A stretch of 64,000 nt of DNA from assembly GCF_963666145.1 (NCBI RefSeq), contig NZ_OY762614.1:2404001-2468000 (forward strand), read 5' to 3'. Below are positions 44,616 to 53,565 of this stretch, one piece after another. Below the pieces are notes generated by a model that ran no database searches, was not told where the DNA came from, and was given only the letters and a program-made list of their open reading frames with translations. Source of the DNA: an uncultured Desulfobacter sp. (GTDB lineage Bacteria; Desulfobacterota; Desulfobacteria; Desulfobacterales; Desulfobacteraceae). Position 1 is the stretch's first letter. Each line of letters starts with the position of its first letter. The position numbers and the translations under genes were made by a program.

Positions 44616-44786
44616 TCAGGCCTTATCCTCATCCCTTAAAAATCGATCCAACGCCTCAATCAAAACCCCACCGATATCTGTACAATTATCATTGGCGTAG
44701 CGTTCCATCCTTTCTACCATCTGACACGGCAGCTGAACCGTTAAGTTCTGGGTGGGATCTAAGCACTCTTTTTTATCTTCGTTCAT
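44616..44786 (-). CDS. Small ribbon-helix-helix-like protein upstream of hsdM
   Basis: A 56-aa frame with a good ribosome-binding site (AAAGGAA, 6 bases before the ATG). The strand-helix-helix pattern LTVQLPCQMVERMERYAND followed by CTDIGGVLIEALDRFLRD resembles CopG/Arc-type DNA-binding proteins. It lies 53 bases before hsdM. It may be a regulator of the restriction operon or an antitoxin-like protein; no partner toxin is evident next to it. Confidence 0.6.
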   Translation of the reverse strand: MNEDKKECLDPTQNLTVQLPCQMVERMERYANDNCTDIGGVLIEALDRFLRDEDKA

Positions 44787-45039
44787 TGCATTCCTTTCAA
44801 ATTTTTAAAGCTTATGATACTGCCACGATTTCGGCAAAAACCAAAGAATTAAAAAGTGTATAACAAACGAGCTGTAGTCTAAATTCGTGGAAGAATTGTT
44901 CCTGTGGGAATTTTGGGATTGGCCATAACATCGGCCACCACGTAGGGGAATCACTTATCGCTGTTGGGTTTCGTATGGCCGGCTTGGCCCGCAGGCAAAA
45001 AAGTGCTGAATGGGACGCAAAGACAGCGCCCCACACCGT
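44787..45039. other. Gap between the RHH gene and the CitE-like gene
   Basis: No supported gene. The minus strand has a short in-frame stretch (VADVMANPKIPTGTILPRI, then a stop) that looks protein-like but has no start context and was not identified. No copy of the tRNA-Sec end was found here. Confidence 0.3.
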
Positions 45040-45966
45040 TTAAACCTGCCCGAGAAAAACGGCCTGGTCCCAGACCCTTCGGGCAATGCGAATGGTGGCC
45101 TGGTCCACCATGCGGCCGTCCACAGCCACGGCGCCCCGGGAGCGGTCATCGGCTGCATCCAGAATCCGCCGGGCACGCTGAATCTCTTCGGTTGACGGGG
45201 TAAACACCTGGTTGACCGTATCAATCTGGTCGGGATGGATCACCCATTTGCCGTCACATCCGAGGGCCTTGGCCAGGGCGGCTGATTTTTCAAGGCCTTG
45301 ATCATCCCTGAAATTTCCAAAGGGGGCATCCAGGGCAATAAGTCCATTGGCTTTGGCAGCCATGACCATGCGGCTGAGCTGGAAATGCCACCGGTGACCC
45401 GGGTAAACCTGTTCCTCATTTTCTCCGTGGCCGGACAAAGAGACCAGCGCGGCCCCGATGCTGGCCTGGTAATCGGCAATGCCGAAAGACAGGGAAGAGA
45501 GCCTGGCATCAGCCGAGGCGATTTCATTGATCCGGGCAAGGCCCTGGGCGGTCTCAATACAGGCCTGGATCCGAATCCGGCTTTTTTGTCCCAATGCCAT
45601 TTCAATGCCGTCCAACAGGCGGCTGGCAAAATGGATATCCGCCTCATGGTTGACCTTGGGCACCACAACGGTTTCGAGACGATCTCCGGCCGACTCGGCC
45701 ACATGGATCAAATCTTTATAGGCAAACGGGGTGTCCAGACTGTTGATGCGAATGGCCACACGCTTTGTGTTAAAATCCAGGGCGAGAAGCGAATCCACAA
45801 CCGTTTTACGGGCCGCCTCTTTTTCATCTGCCGGTACGCTGTCTTCTAAATCCAGCATAATGACATCAACGTTAGACGCCGTAGCCTTAGCATGCATCTT
45901 TGCTTTATTTCCGGGGACGGAAATCAATGTTCGACAGGGTGTATTTATTTTTAATATATCATTCAT
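45040..45966 (-). CDS. HpcH/HpaI aldolase family lyase (CitE/malyl-CoA lyase-like)
   Basis: A 308-aa TIM-barrel lyase. RTLISVPGNKAKM, DVIMLDLEDSVP (metal-binding Asp/Glu) and CIETAQGLARINEIA carry the family's active-site residues; GIADYQASIG and VIHPDQI follow. It likely cleaves or forms a beta-hydroxyacyl-CoA such as malyl-CoA or citramalyl-CoA. No citrate lyase alpha or acyl-carrier subunits lie adjacent, which argues against a standard citrate lyase. It sits downstream of the CoA-transferase gene but past a terminator, so it probably has its own promoter. Confidence 0.82.
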   Translation of the reverse strand: MNDILKINTPCRTLISVPGNKAKMHAKATASNVDVIMLDLEDSVPADEKEAARKTVVDSLLALDFNTKRVAIRINSLDTPFAYKDLIHVAESAGDRLETVVVPKVNHEADIHFASRLLDGIEMALGQKSRIRIQACIETAQGLARINEIASADARLSSLSFGIADYQASIGAALVSLSGHGENEEQVYPGHRWHFQLSRMVMAAKANGLIALDAPFGNFRDDQGLEKSAALAKALGCDGKWVIHPDQIDTVNQVFTPSTEEIQRARRILDAADDRSRGAVAVDGRMVDQATIRIARRVWDQAVFLGQV

Positions 45967-46025
45967 ATTTTCACCCTAACAGGCGTCCGAAGGAATTGTC
46001 AATTCCATAAACCTGGGGCACCACG

Positions 46026-46052
46026 AAAAAGGGAGGCCCGCTAAGGCCTCCC
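46026..46052 (-). terminator. Terminator of the CoA-transferase gene
   Basis: GGGAGGCC and GGCCTCCC form an 8-bp GC-rich stem; on the minus strand five Ts follow. It lies about 70 bases past the stop. Confidence 0.8.
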
Positions 46053-46122
46053 TGAAAGTATCGTATGACACACACCGGAAAAGACATTGGCGTCCAGCGT
46101 GTCTATTGCATATACGGATGGA

Positions 46123-47703
46123 TTATACCATTTCAGGTACATCCCAGTTATCAATTTTCATTGTGCCGTTTTTCGCAAGATTCATCTGCATTTTAAAACA
46201 TCTGTCAAAGAGCTGGGGCTCATGGCCGACGCCCTTTGCAAGGGTAATCCTGGAAGACATGTCAAGATACTCTTGAATGATATCTTTATACTCGGGATGC
46301 ACACATTTATCAATGATGGTCTGGGCTCTCTCTTTGGGCGCAAGGCCGCGAAGGTCTGCAAGGCCCTGATCCGTAACCACAACGTCAAGATCGTGTTCGG
46401 TGTGGTCAATGTGCGGGGCTTTGGGCACAACACATGTGATACCGGTCGGATCTGTTTTCGTAGGCCGGACGGAGGGGCAGTGCATCATCTTCAAGAAACC
46501 GTTTCTCAAAAAGTCGCCGGAACCGCCGATACCGTTGATCATTCTTGTGCCACCGACAAGTGTGGAGTTGGCATGGGCATAGATATCAAATTCAACAGGC
46601 GTGTTCATGGAGATACAGCCAAGACGGCGGACCGCCTCGGGGGCGTTGGAAACAGAAAGCGGACGAAGAACAATTTTATCTGCGTAAAAATCCTTATTGC
46701 TCAGGAACCGCGGGAAGCCCTCTTTCTCAGAAAGGGAAAGGGAACATGAAGAGGCGGCATCCAGTTTACCCGAGTCAAACAGGTCCAGCATGGTATCCTG
46801 AAGCACTTCGGTGTAAACGGTGAGATTTTTGAAAGGCCCTTTGGCAAGACCGCCCACAACGGCATTGGCGATGGAGCCGACACCGGATTGAAGCGGAAGC
46901 AGATTTTCAGGAAGACGGCCGGCTTTCACTTCAGCGATGAAAAAATCGATAATGTGGCCTGCAATGGCTTCGGAGGTTGCGTCAATATCGGTAAACGCGC
47001 GGCCTTTATCGGGATATTTGGACTCTACAACAGCGATAACTTTTTCAGGATCACATGCAATGGAGGTTGAACCGATGCGGCTGTCTGCCTTTGTAATATT
47101 AAAGACCTGTCTGTTGGGCGGTGTTCCCGGCATGAAAAGGTCGTGCATCCCTTCGAACGAAGGCATACCGGTGTTCACCTCAAGGATGATTCTATCACAC
47201 ACCATAAGGATTTCAGGAATAACACCACAGGAGGCGGTGGGCACAATGCTTCCGTCTTCTTTGATGCAGGACACTTCAATGATAGCAAGGTCAAGTTTAC
47301 CTGACTCCGTATCTTTTGTGTAGAAACCATAGCCAAGATCCTGGGCGAAAAGAGAGAGGTGTTTGTCCCCCATCCTAATGCGGCCGGAGTTGATGCCTTT
47401 GGCGATGTTTTTACCGGTCTGGTAGGGCCATCTTCTGTCGATCATATCCAGATCTGCCCATCTGTTTTCTGTTTCGGCGCCGACCGATGCGCCGATAAAA
47501 AGATTGAACCGCCATTTGCCCTGAAGACTGTTGGCTTCAACATAATCAGCCAAGGCAATGGGTACTGCTTTCGGGTAACCTGCAGGCGTGAAGCCTGACC
47601 AGCCAAGGTTCATTCCAGGTTTAAAGAACTGGATTGTTTCTTCAGCCTTCATAACTTTTTTCAGAAGGCTCTTACATTCGACTCGAGTCTCAAGTTCAGA
47701 CAT
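46123..47703 (-). CDS. Succinyl-CoA:acetate CoA-transferase
   Basis: About 526 aa in the acetyl-CoA hydrolase/transferase (Cat1/AarC) family. Family elements include GWSGFTPAGYPKAVP, LPLQSGVGSIANAVVGGLAK, the likely catalytic glutamate in VYTEVLQDTMLDL, and NGIGGSGDF near the C-terminus. In acetate-oxidising Desulfobacter species this enzyme activates acetate with succinyl-CoA and takes the place of succinyl-CoA synthetase in the cycle. The ATG at 47703 has a GGAGGAG site, so the longer frame from 47778 is rejected. A hydrolase or another CoA acceptor cannot be fully excluded. Confidence 0.87.
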   Translation of the reverse strand: MSELETRVECKSLLKKVMKAEETIQFFKPGMNLGWSGFTPAGYPKAVPIALADYVEANSLQGKWRFNLFIGASVGAETENRWADLDMIDRRWPYQTGKNIAKGINSGRIRMGDKHLSLFAQDLGYGFYTKDTESGKLDLAIIEVSCIKEDGSIVPTASCGVIPEILMVCDRIILEVNTGMPSFEGMHDLFMPGTPPNRQVFNITKADSRIGSTSIACDPEKVIAVVESKYPDKGRAFTDIDATSEAIAGHIIDFFIAEVKAGRLPENLLPLQSGVGSIANAVVGGLAKGPFKNLTVYTEVLQDTMLDLFDSGKLDAASSCSLSLSEKEGFPRFLSNKDFYADKIVLRPLSVSNAPEAVRRLGCISMNTPVEFDIYAHANSTLVGGTRMINGIGGSGDFLRNGFLKMMHCPSVRPTKTDPTGITCVVPKAPHIDHTEHDLDVVVTDQGLADLRGLAPKERAQTIIDKCVHPEYKDIIQEYLDMSSRITLAKGVGHEPQLFDRCFKMQMNLAKNGTMKIDNWDVPEMV

Positions 47704-47749
47704 ATACTCCTCCATTATAGCTATTTCAGAAACCACACAAACGGAAGGT

Positions 47750-47778
47750 TTTTTAGAACATAATCTATTGGGTGTCAA
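47750..47778 (-). promoter_or_regulatory. Candidate promoter of the CoA-transferase gene
   Basis: TTGACA (47778-47773) and TAAAAA (47755-47750), 17 bases apart on the minus strand. The -35 box forms half of an inverted repeat (GTGTCAAG 47772-47779 / CTTGACAC 47800-47807) whose other half gives TTGACA towards the phospholipase gene. Confidence 0.4.
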
Positions 47779-47862
47779 GCAAGTAAAAAATAGATTTTTC
47801 TTGACACGGCAAGGGGTTTTAAATTAGCTGTGGATGATTTAAACCCTTTACGGAACACCTCC

Positions 47863-49104
47863 ATGTATTATTTCTCAAACACGATAAAAACAGCTATACT
47901 TTCGGTTATATTTTTTGTAATCATCGCCTTTGGTGCAGATGCGTTTCATTTAACACCGGCAAGGGCATCCACCTCAAACATATACATCGTCCCGCCCCAA
48001 GAGAATGCGGTGGCCAGTCAACCCACCCGGTTTACGCTGTTTGTCCAAAACACCGGCACCACGGATATCACCTCAACGGATTACGCGTCGGTCATGGTCG
48101 CGCTGAGTTCAGAGGGTCAAACGCACAGAGTGAAGGCCGTGGGTGTTAAGAGCAATCCTGACGGAACGGTGACGATTCCGGCCGGGGGATTTGCTAAACT
48201 GACCTATGAGTTTGAACTGCCCCAAGAGATGACCGGAACGGTCAGCCTGGCCCTGGAAGAGATCACATCCAACCCGGTGTTGTTTGCCGCCGCTGAACCT
48301 GTTGAACCCCAGGAGCGGGAGGAAAAAATTACAGGCCAGGGGCAACTGGTTATTGGGGAAAAACAGGAGGAATTCCAGCCCTTTTTAAAAAACCTGTCCG
48401 CCTATGAGCCGGTCTATTTCCTGTTCGGTGTAAATCCAGGCAGGGAAAAAAGCAAATTCCAGGTCAGTTTTAAATACAAACTGTTCAACGGACCTTTTGG
48501 CAGCCAGGGATTGAATTCTTTTCTGGATGGGTTTCATCTGGCCTATACCCAGACCTCATTCTGGGATCTTAGCTCAGATTCAAAGCCCTTTGATGATTCC
48601 AGTTATAAACCCGAACTATTCTATCTGGTACCCAAAATTGATTTAAATCTGTCCTGGGTTAAAATTTTCGGCATCCAGGGCGGTTTCCAACACGAATCCA
48701 ACGGCAAGGGCGGGGACGAATCCAGATCCACCAACTACATATATATCAAGCCGATTATGGCGATTTCGCTTTTTGACGACGCCTACCTGACCGTTGCACC
48801 CAAGCTGTGGGTATATGCGATGAATGATGATGAAACCAACGCGGACCTGGCGGACTATCGGGGATATTTTGATTTACAGGTCCAGGCAGGTGTGCCCATG
48901 GGCCTGTGCCTGGACACTCACACCAGGTGGGCTGAAGCAGGGCCGAGCATCCAGGCGGATTTAAGCTATCCGTTGACCTCATTTTTCAACAACGGACTGA
49001 ATCTCTACCTGCATTTTCAGTATTTCAACGGATATGCCGAACGACTCAAGGCATACGAGGAAAAAGAAGAGATCTTCCGGATTGGTTTTTCCCTGAGTCG
49101 GTAA
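47863..49104 (+). CDS. pldA: Outer-membrane phospholipase A with N-terminal extension
   Basis: About 413 aa. A signal peptide (AFGADAFHLTPARA) is followed by about 130 residues rich in beta strands with an Ig-like look (RFTLFVQNTGTTDI, LTYEFELP), then the phospholipase A1 barrel. The active site is conserved: GGFQHESNG with catalytic H277 and S279, and N291 in STNYIYIKP, with the same 2- and 12-residue spacings as E. coli PldA. It hydrolyses phospholipids in the outer membrane. The N-terminal domain is not part of classical PldA. The frame could start at GTG 47830; the ATG at 47863 suits the signal peptide better. Confidence 0.82.
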   Translation: MYYFSNTIKTAILSVIFFVIIAFGADAFHLTPARASTSNIYIVPPQENAVASQPTRFTLFVQNTGTTDITSTDYASVMVALSSEGQTHRVKAVGVKSNPDGTVTIPAGGFAKLTYEFELPQEMTGTVSLALEEITSNPVLFAAAEPVEPQEREEKITGQGQLVIGEKQEEFQPFLKNLSAYEPVYFLFGVNPGREKSKFQVSFKYKLFNGPFGSQGLNSFLDGFHLAYTQTSFWDLSSDSKPFDDSSYKPELFYLVPKIDLNLSWVKIFGIQGGFQHESNGKGGDESRSTNYIYIKPIMAISLFDDAYLTVAPKLWVYAMNDDETNADLADYRGYFDLQVQAGVPMGLCLDTHTRWAEAGPSIQADLSYPLTSFFNNGLNLYLHFQYFNGYAERLKAYEEKEEIFRIGFSLSR

Positions 49105-49218
49105 CAAAGCACCTGCCCAATCGATTCTGGCCCAGGCTTGGCGGGAATTTATAAGCCTGGGCAGATTGATATTTTCGCAACAAACAAGCTGCTAAAATCG
49201 TCTTCCTAAATCCGGTTT

Positions 49219-49767
49219 TCAGTCTCGGTTCTGCTTAATTTCACAAACCAGATCGCTGCACGCATATTCCCTTGCATGCAACACATAATTTTCAGAGGCA
49301 TTTTTCAGCCTCTGCTCAATCTCGGCCTGATTCTCATACACTTTTTTAACTTTGCCCGGAGACCCTGTGACAAGAGAATACGGCGGAATGATTGTTTTTT
49401 CCAGAACAACGGCACCGGCCGCAATGACACTGCCCCGGCCAATCACGCATTTATTCAAAAGAACGGTCCCCATGCCGATCAGGCATCCGTCCTCAATGGT
49501 TGCGCCATGGACACAGCAGTTGTGCCCGATGGTGACGCCGTTTCCGATGATCAACGGGGTCTGTCTGGCCACATGGCCCATGCAAAGGTCCTGGATATTT
49601 GTGCGTTCACCAATACGAATGTGGGCGACATCCCCCCGGATCACAGAGTTAAACCAAACCGAAGAGTCCCGGCCGATGTGGACATCCCCTATAATTTTTG
49701 CATCAGGCGCAATATAGACCGATTCGTGAACTTTGGGTGCAATGTTTTTGTAGGAGTAAAGTGCCAT
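49219..49767 (-). CDS. Gamma-carbonic anhydrase-like protein (YrdA family)
   Basis: A 182-aa left-handed beta-helix protein with hexapeptide repeats (IIGDVHIGRDSSVWFNSVIRGD, split by repeats). Likely metal ligands are H65, H82 and H87 (GHVARQ, IGHNCCVHG). The fold matches gamma-carbonic anhydrases of the YrdA/PaaY type; activity on CO2 is unproven for many of these. Located after glyQS and its terminator. Confidence 0.85.
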   Translation of the reverse strand: MALYSYKNIAPKVHESVYIAPDAKIIGDVHIGRDSSVWFNSVIRGDVAHIRIGERTNIQDLCMGHVARQTPLIIGNGVTIGHNCCVHGATIEDGCLIGMGTVLLNKCVIGRGSVIAAGAVVLEKTIIPPYSLVTGSPGKVKKVYENQAEIEQRLKNASENYVLHAREYACSDLVCEIKQNRD

Positions 49768-49785
49768 AAAATTGACCTTTTCGCA

Positions 49786-49822
49786 AAAACTTGAACGGCC
49801 GGTTACAGGACCGGCCGTTCAA
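49786..49822 (-). terminator. Terminator of the glycyl-tRNA synthetase gene
   Basis: TTGAACGGCCGGT pairs with ACCGGCCGTTCAA (13 bp) around a 6-base loop. On the minus strand GTTTTTG follows. Confidence 0.88.
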
Positions 49823-49841
49823 AGATTTATTCACACAAAAT

Positions 49842-51263
49842 TTAATATGTAAATTTTTCCCGGAAAAAGGGAACCAGCTCATCAATTTTCATGCGCTGCT
49901 GTTCCATGGAATCCCGCTCCCGGATGGTGACGGCATTGTCGTCAAGGGATTCATAATCAAAGGTGACGCAATATGGGGTGCCCGCCTCATCCTGGCGGCG
50001 ATAGCGCTTGCCGATGCTGCCCTGTACGTCAAAATCCATGTTCAGACCCAGTTGCTGTACCAGGGTGTCAAAGATAGACTTTGCATTGTCGGCAATCTTT
50101 TTGGCCAGGGGCATAACGGCAATTTTAATGGGGGCCAGCTGGTTGTGAAGATGCAGCACCACCCGGGTATCGCCCTCGTTAATCTCCTCTTCTTCATAGG
50201 CGTCGCACAAAAAGACCAGCGCTGAACGCTGGACCCCAAGGGAAGGTTCAATGACAAAGGGAACGTATTTTTCCTTTGCAGCCTCGTCAAAATACTTCAG
50301 ATCCTTGGAAGAGAACTCCATGTGCTGGCTCAAGTCATAATCGGTCCGGGAAGCGATGCCGCACAATTCCCCCCAGCCAAACGGATAGCGATATTCAATA
50401 TCGGACGTGCCGTTGGAATAGTGGGACAATTCGGCTGCGTCATGGTCGCGCAGTCTCAGATTATCCGGGGTAACGCCCAGCCCCAGGTACCAGTCCATGC
50501 AGAATTTTTTCCAGAAGTCATGGAACTCAAGCTCGGTGCCGGGTTTACAGAAATATTCAATTTCCATCTGCTCGAACTCACGGGTCCGGAACACAAAATT
50601 GCCCGGGGTGATTTCGTTTCTGAAGGCCTTGCCGATCTGGGCAATACCAAAGGGAACCTTTTTGCGTGAAGTCGTCTGGACATTTTTAAAATTGACAAAG
50701 ATACCCTGGGCGGTTTCGGGCCGCAGATATATCTCCTTGCCTTCGCCTTCAACCACACCCTGCTGGGTTTTAAACATCAGGTTAAAGGCCTTGGGAAGGG
50801 TCCATTCAAGGCTGCCGCACTGGGGGCAGGTGATATTTTTGCTGTTAATAAAATCCAGCATATCCTGGGGCGGGGTTTTTTCTCCGGCCCAGTTGGCGGG
50901 TTGCTCATCAGAGTCGTTTTCCTGCTGCCAGTTTTCCACAAGCTTGTCAGCCCGCTCCCGGGATTTACATTTTTTGCAGTCCATCAGCGGATCGGAAAAA
51001 CTGCCCACATGGCCCGAGGCTTCCCAGGTGGTGGGATTCATGAGAATGGCGGCATCCAGGCCCACCATATCAATGCGCTCGGTGACAAATTTTTTCCACC
51101 AGGCCTCTTTCAGATTTTTGAGCAGTTCCACCCCTAAAGGACCGAAATCCCAGGCATTGGCAAGCCCTCCGTAGATTTCAGATCCCGGATATACAAAGCC
51201 CCTGCGTTTGCAAAGCCCGACGACTTTGTCCATCAATGTTGGTTCTTTTTTTGGTTTAGCCAT
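49842..51263 (-). CDS. glyQS: Glycyl-tRNA synthetase (single-chain, alpha2 type)
   Basis: A 473-aa class II synthetase of the alpha2 type. Motif 2 is in FRNEITPGNFVFRTREFEQ and motif 3 in EPSLGVQRSALVFLCDA. A zinc site is formed by C96, C99, C146 and C149 (CKKC, CPQC). The C-terminal anticodon-binding domain begins at about APIKIAVMPL. It charges tRNA-Gly. This is the archaeal/eukaryotic-like version found in some bacteria, instead of the two-chain GlyQ/GlyS enzyme. Confidence 0.95.
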   Translation of the reverse strand: MAKPKKEPTLMDKVVGLCKRRGFVYPGSEIYGGLANAWDFGPLGVELLKNLKEAWWKKFVTERIDMVGLDAAILMNPTTWEASGHVGSFSDPLMDCKKCKSRERADKLVENWQQENDSDEQPANWAGEKTPPQDMLDFINSKNITCPQCGSLEWTLPKAFNLMFKTQQGVVEGEGKEIYLRPETAQGIFVNFKNVQTTSRKKVPFGIAQIGKAFRNEITPGNFVFRTREFEQMEIEYFCKPGTELEFHDFWKKFCMDWYLGLGVTPDNLRLRDHDAAELSHYSNGTSDIEYRYPFGWGELCGIASRTDYDLSQHMEFSSKDLKYFDEAAKEKYVPFVIEPSLGVQRSALVFLCDAYEEEEINEGDTRVVLHLHNQLAPIKIAVMPLAKKIADNAKSIFDTLVQQLGLNMDFDVQGSIGKRYRRQDEAGTPYCVTFDYESLDDNAVTIRERDSMEQQRMKIDELVPFFREKFTY

Positions 51264-51575
51264 TTTTTTACTCCATGTTCCCAGACCGCCCGGATGGTGT
51301 CCAGGGTCAGTCCGTTATGATTTATCAATATCTTACGCTAATAATAATCCACTGAATTTTTAAACTTAAAAAGAGGTTGAATATACATGATTTTTATATT
51401 TTGCTGAACTGTTTTTTCAAATTTTTGTACCTTCATTAATAAGGCTCTAATATAAATACAACGGCAAAAACCGTTGAAATATTATTTTTTTCTTACAAAA
51501 CAGTTATGCCTTCTCAATTAAAATGATCTATGCTATTGAATTACCAAATCAACAAAATGTGGAGAAAAGGTATTT
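51264..51575. other. A/T-rich gap between glyQS and the small membrane protein gene
   Basis: No gene was found. A small hairpin (CAACGG/CCGTTG at 51459-51476) lies before a T-rich stretch. The promoters of both flanking, divergent genes should be here. Confidence 0.35.
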
Positions 51576-51806
51576 ATGGATGAAAAGACGCCTGGGAAGC
51601 AGACGCCTCCCCCGCCCAAAATGAGTCCCTATGTGTTCACCCTCCTGCTGCTCGGATTCGGGTTGTGGTGTTTTTGGGACGGATGGCTGAGCTCAAACCC
51701 GGACATGGCCGAGTATGCGCTTTTTAATCAGGTCTTGAGCGCGGTATTGATTCCCTGGGCCATATGGGATTTTTTCCACGTCAAAAGAAAATATAAAAAA
51801 AAATAA
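51576..51806 (+). CDS. Small two-helix membrane protein, unknown function
   Basis: A 76-aa protein with a proline-rich N-terminus, two hydrophobic helices (VFTLLLLGFGLWCFWDGWL; QVLSAVLIPWAIWDFF) and a lysine-rich C-terminus, suggesting both ends inside the cell. A GGAG site lies 12 bases before the ATG. Not recognised. It is bounded by a palindrome downstream. Confidence 0.7.
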   Translation: MDEKTPGKQTPPPPKMSPYVFTLLLLGFGLWCFWDGWLSSNPDMAEYALFNQVLSAVLIPWAIWDFFHVKRKYKKK

Positions 51807-51823
51807 GCGCCTTTCAGGCTATC

Positions 51824-51865
51824 GTTTCCATTGCGTCACGGATCACACAGTGACGCAATGGAAAC
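51824..51865. terminator. Perfect 16-bp palindrome between convergent genes
   Basis: GTTTCCATTGCGTCAC pairs with GTGACGCAATGGAAAC around a 10-base loop, between the small membrane protein (+) and fumC (-) ends. There is no strong T run on either side. Confidence 0.5.
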
Positions 51866-51907
51866 TGCGAAAAATACCTTAGCATTTATTGCCAAGACCC
51901 CGAAAAG

Positions 51908-53299
51908 CTATTTTTGCCCCAGGATCATAATTTCGGGTTTGACCCATTCATCAAATTGCCCGGGCTGAACCAGCTCCAGTTCTGCGGCCGCCTCTTTCAA
52001 AGTCATGCCGTCCTGAAGCGCTTTTTTGGCGATCAGGGCGGCATTGTCATATCCAATGTGCGGCGCCAGTGCCGTGACCAGCATCAACGAATTTTTCAAA
52101 TGGCGTTCAATCACCTCATGGTTCGCAGTGAGACCGGCCAGGCAATGGGAGGTGAACGAGGAGATGGCGTCGCCTAAAAGCGTCACCGATTCAAGCAGGT
52201 TATGGATGATAACCGGCTTAAACACATTGAGTTCAAAATTGCCCTGGCTCGCGGCAAAACCGATGGCCGCATCATTTCCCATCACCTGGCAGGCCACCAT
52301 GGTGGCGGCTTCGGCCTGGGTGGGGTTTACTTTTCCGGGCATGATGGAACTGCCCGGTTCATTGGCCGGGATATTGAGTTCCCCGATGCCGCACCGGGGA
52401 CCACTGGCAAGCCACCGGACGTCATTGGCGATTTTCATCAAATTGGCTGCCAGCCCTTTGAGCGCGCCGCTGGCGAAAACCATCTGATCGTGTCCAGTGA
52501 GGCCATGGAAGGTATTTTTTATCTGTGTGAACGGATGGCCGGTGGACTTGGCAAGCTCTTCTGCCACTGCTTTGCCGAACCCCTGGGGTGCATTTAAACC
52601 GGTCCCCACGGCTGTCCCGCCAATGGCCAGGGGATAGAGTGATTCCAAAGATTGCAGAATCTGCTCCCGGCTGCTTTGGATCATGGCTTGCCAGCCGCTG
52701 ATCTCCTGGCCAAGGGTCAGGGGAGTGGCGTCCTGGAGGTGGGTGCGCCCGATTTTAATGACTTTTGAAAATTGTTGGGATTTTTCTTCAAGGGCCTGAC
52801 ACATGCGGTCCACTGCGGGAAGCAGGGTGTCATGGATCTCAAACACCGCGGCAATATGCATGGCCGCCGGGAAAGTGTCGTTGGAACTTTGGGATTTGTT
52901 CACATGGTCATTGGGGTGGATGGGCCGGGTATCATCCAATGCCTTGCCGTCAAGAAGCGCTGCCCGGTTGGCAATGACCTCGTTTAAATTCATATTGGTC
53001 TGGGTACCGCTGCCCGTCTGCCAGACGTGGAGGGGAAACTGGTCGTCGTGATCTTTGTTTAGAATTTCATCGCACACCCGGATAATCAGGTCTGCTTTAT
53101 GGTCATCCAGAAGGTCCATTCGCCTGTTGACGGCGGCGCACGCTTTTTTCAGCCGGGCAAAGGCATGGATCAGCGTCTTTGGCATCAACTCCCGGCCAAT
53201 GGTGAAATTCTGCCGGCTGCGTTCGGTCTGGGCGCCCCACAATGCATCTGCGGGCACCTCAATGGCACCCATGGTATCATGTTCGGTACGATTCGCCAT
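51908..53299 (-). CDS. fumC: Fumarase, class II
   Basis: A 463-aa iron-independent fumarate hydratase. The family signature GSSIMPGKVNP, the substrate-binding VWQTGSGTQTNMNLNEV and QSSNDTFPAAMHI, and the GRTHLQDATPLTLGQE region are intact. It converts fumarate and malate in the citric acid cycle. Length is normal. Aspartase and related family members differ in these blocks, so fumarase is the best call. Confidence 0.93.
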   Translation of the reverse strand: MANRTEHDTMGAIEVPADALWGAQTERSRQNFTIGRELMPKTLIHAFARLKKACAAVNRRMDLLDDHKADLIIRVCDEILNKDHDDQFPLHVWQTGSGTQTNMNLNEVIANRAALLDGKALDDTRPIHPNDHVNKSQSSNDTFPAAMHIAAVFEIHDTLLPAVDRMCQALEEKSQQFSKVIKIGRTHLQDATPLTLGQEISGWQAMIQSSREQILQSLESLYPLAIGGTAVGTGLNAPQGFGKAVAEELAKSTGHPFTQIKNTFHGLTGHDQMVFASGALKGLAANLMKIANDVRWLASGPRCGIGELNIPANEPGSSIMPGKVNPTQAEAATMVACQVMGNDAAIGFAASQGNFELNVFKPVIIHNLLESVTLLGDAISSFTSHCLAGLTANHEVIERHLKNSLMLVTALAPHIGYDNAALIAKKALQDGMTLKEAAAELELVQPGQFDEWVKPEIMILGQK

Positions 53300-53565
53300 C
53301 TCTCAATTCCTCCTTTGGGCCCTTGCTTAAAAAGGGCGGGTCAGTTGTGTCGGTTCCTGGAATGACGGGCTCATCCTGCAATCTTTCCGTCGGGATTCGT
53401 CAATATAACAGCTTGCCTATGCAAGATCAAATCCCGGGACGGCGGCAACGCCAACCAAGTCTACTATTGTCCGTTGGTCAAATGTGTTTTATAAAAGAAA
53501 ATATCACATCCAGTCAGAACAAAGATTTAACTTTAATCAAAATTCATCGAAAGGACGGTATTCCA

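Noticed and set aside
44812..45036. Open frame between the RHH and CitE-like genes
   Set aside because: No start context or recognisable domain; composition looks incidental.
53242..53565. Long N-terminal extension of the YciA thioesterase
   Set aside because: It overlaps the fumC start region, has no family match, and an ATG with a ribosome-binding site lies at 53566.
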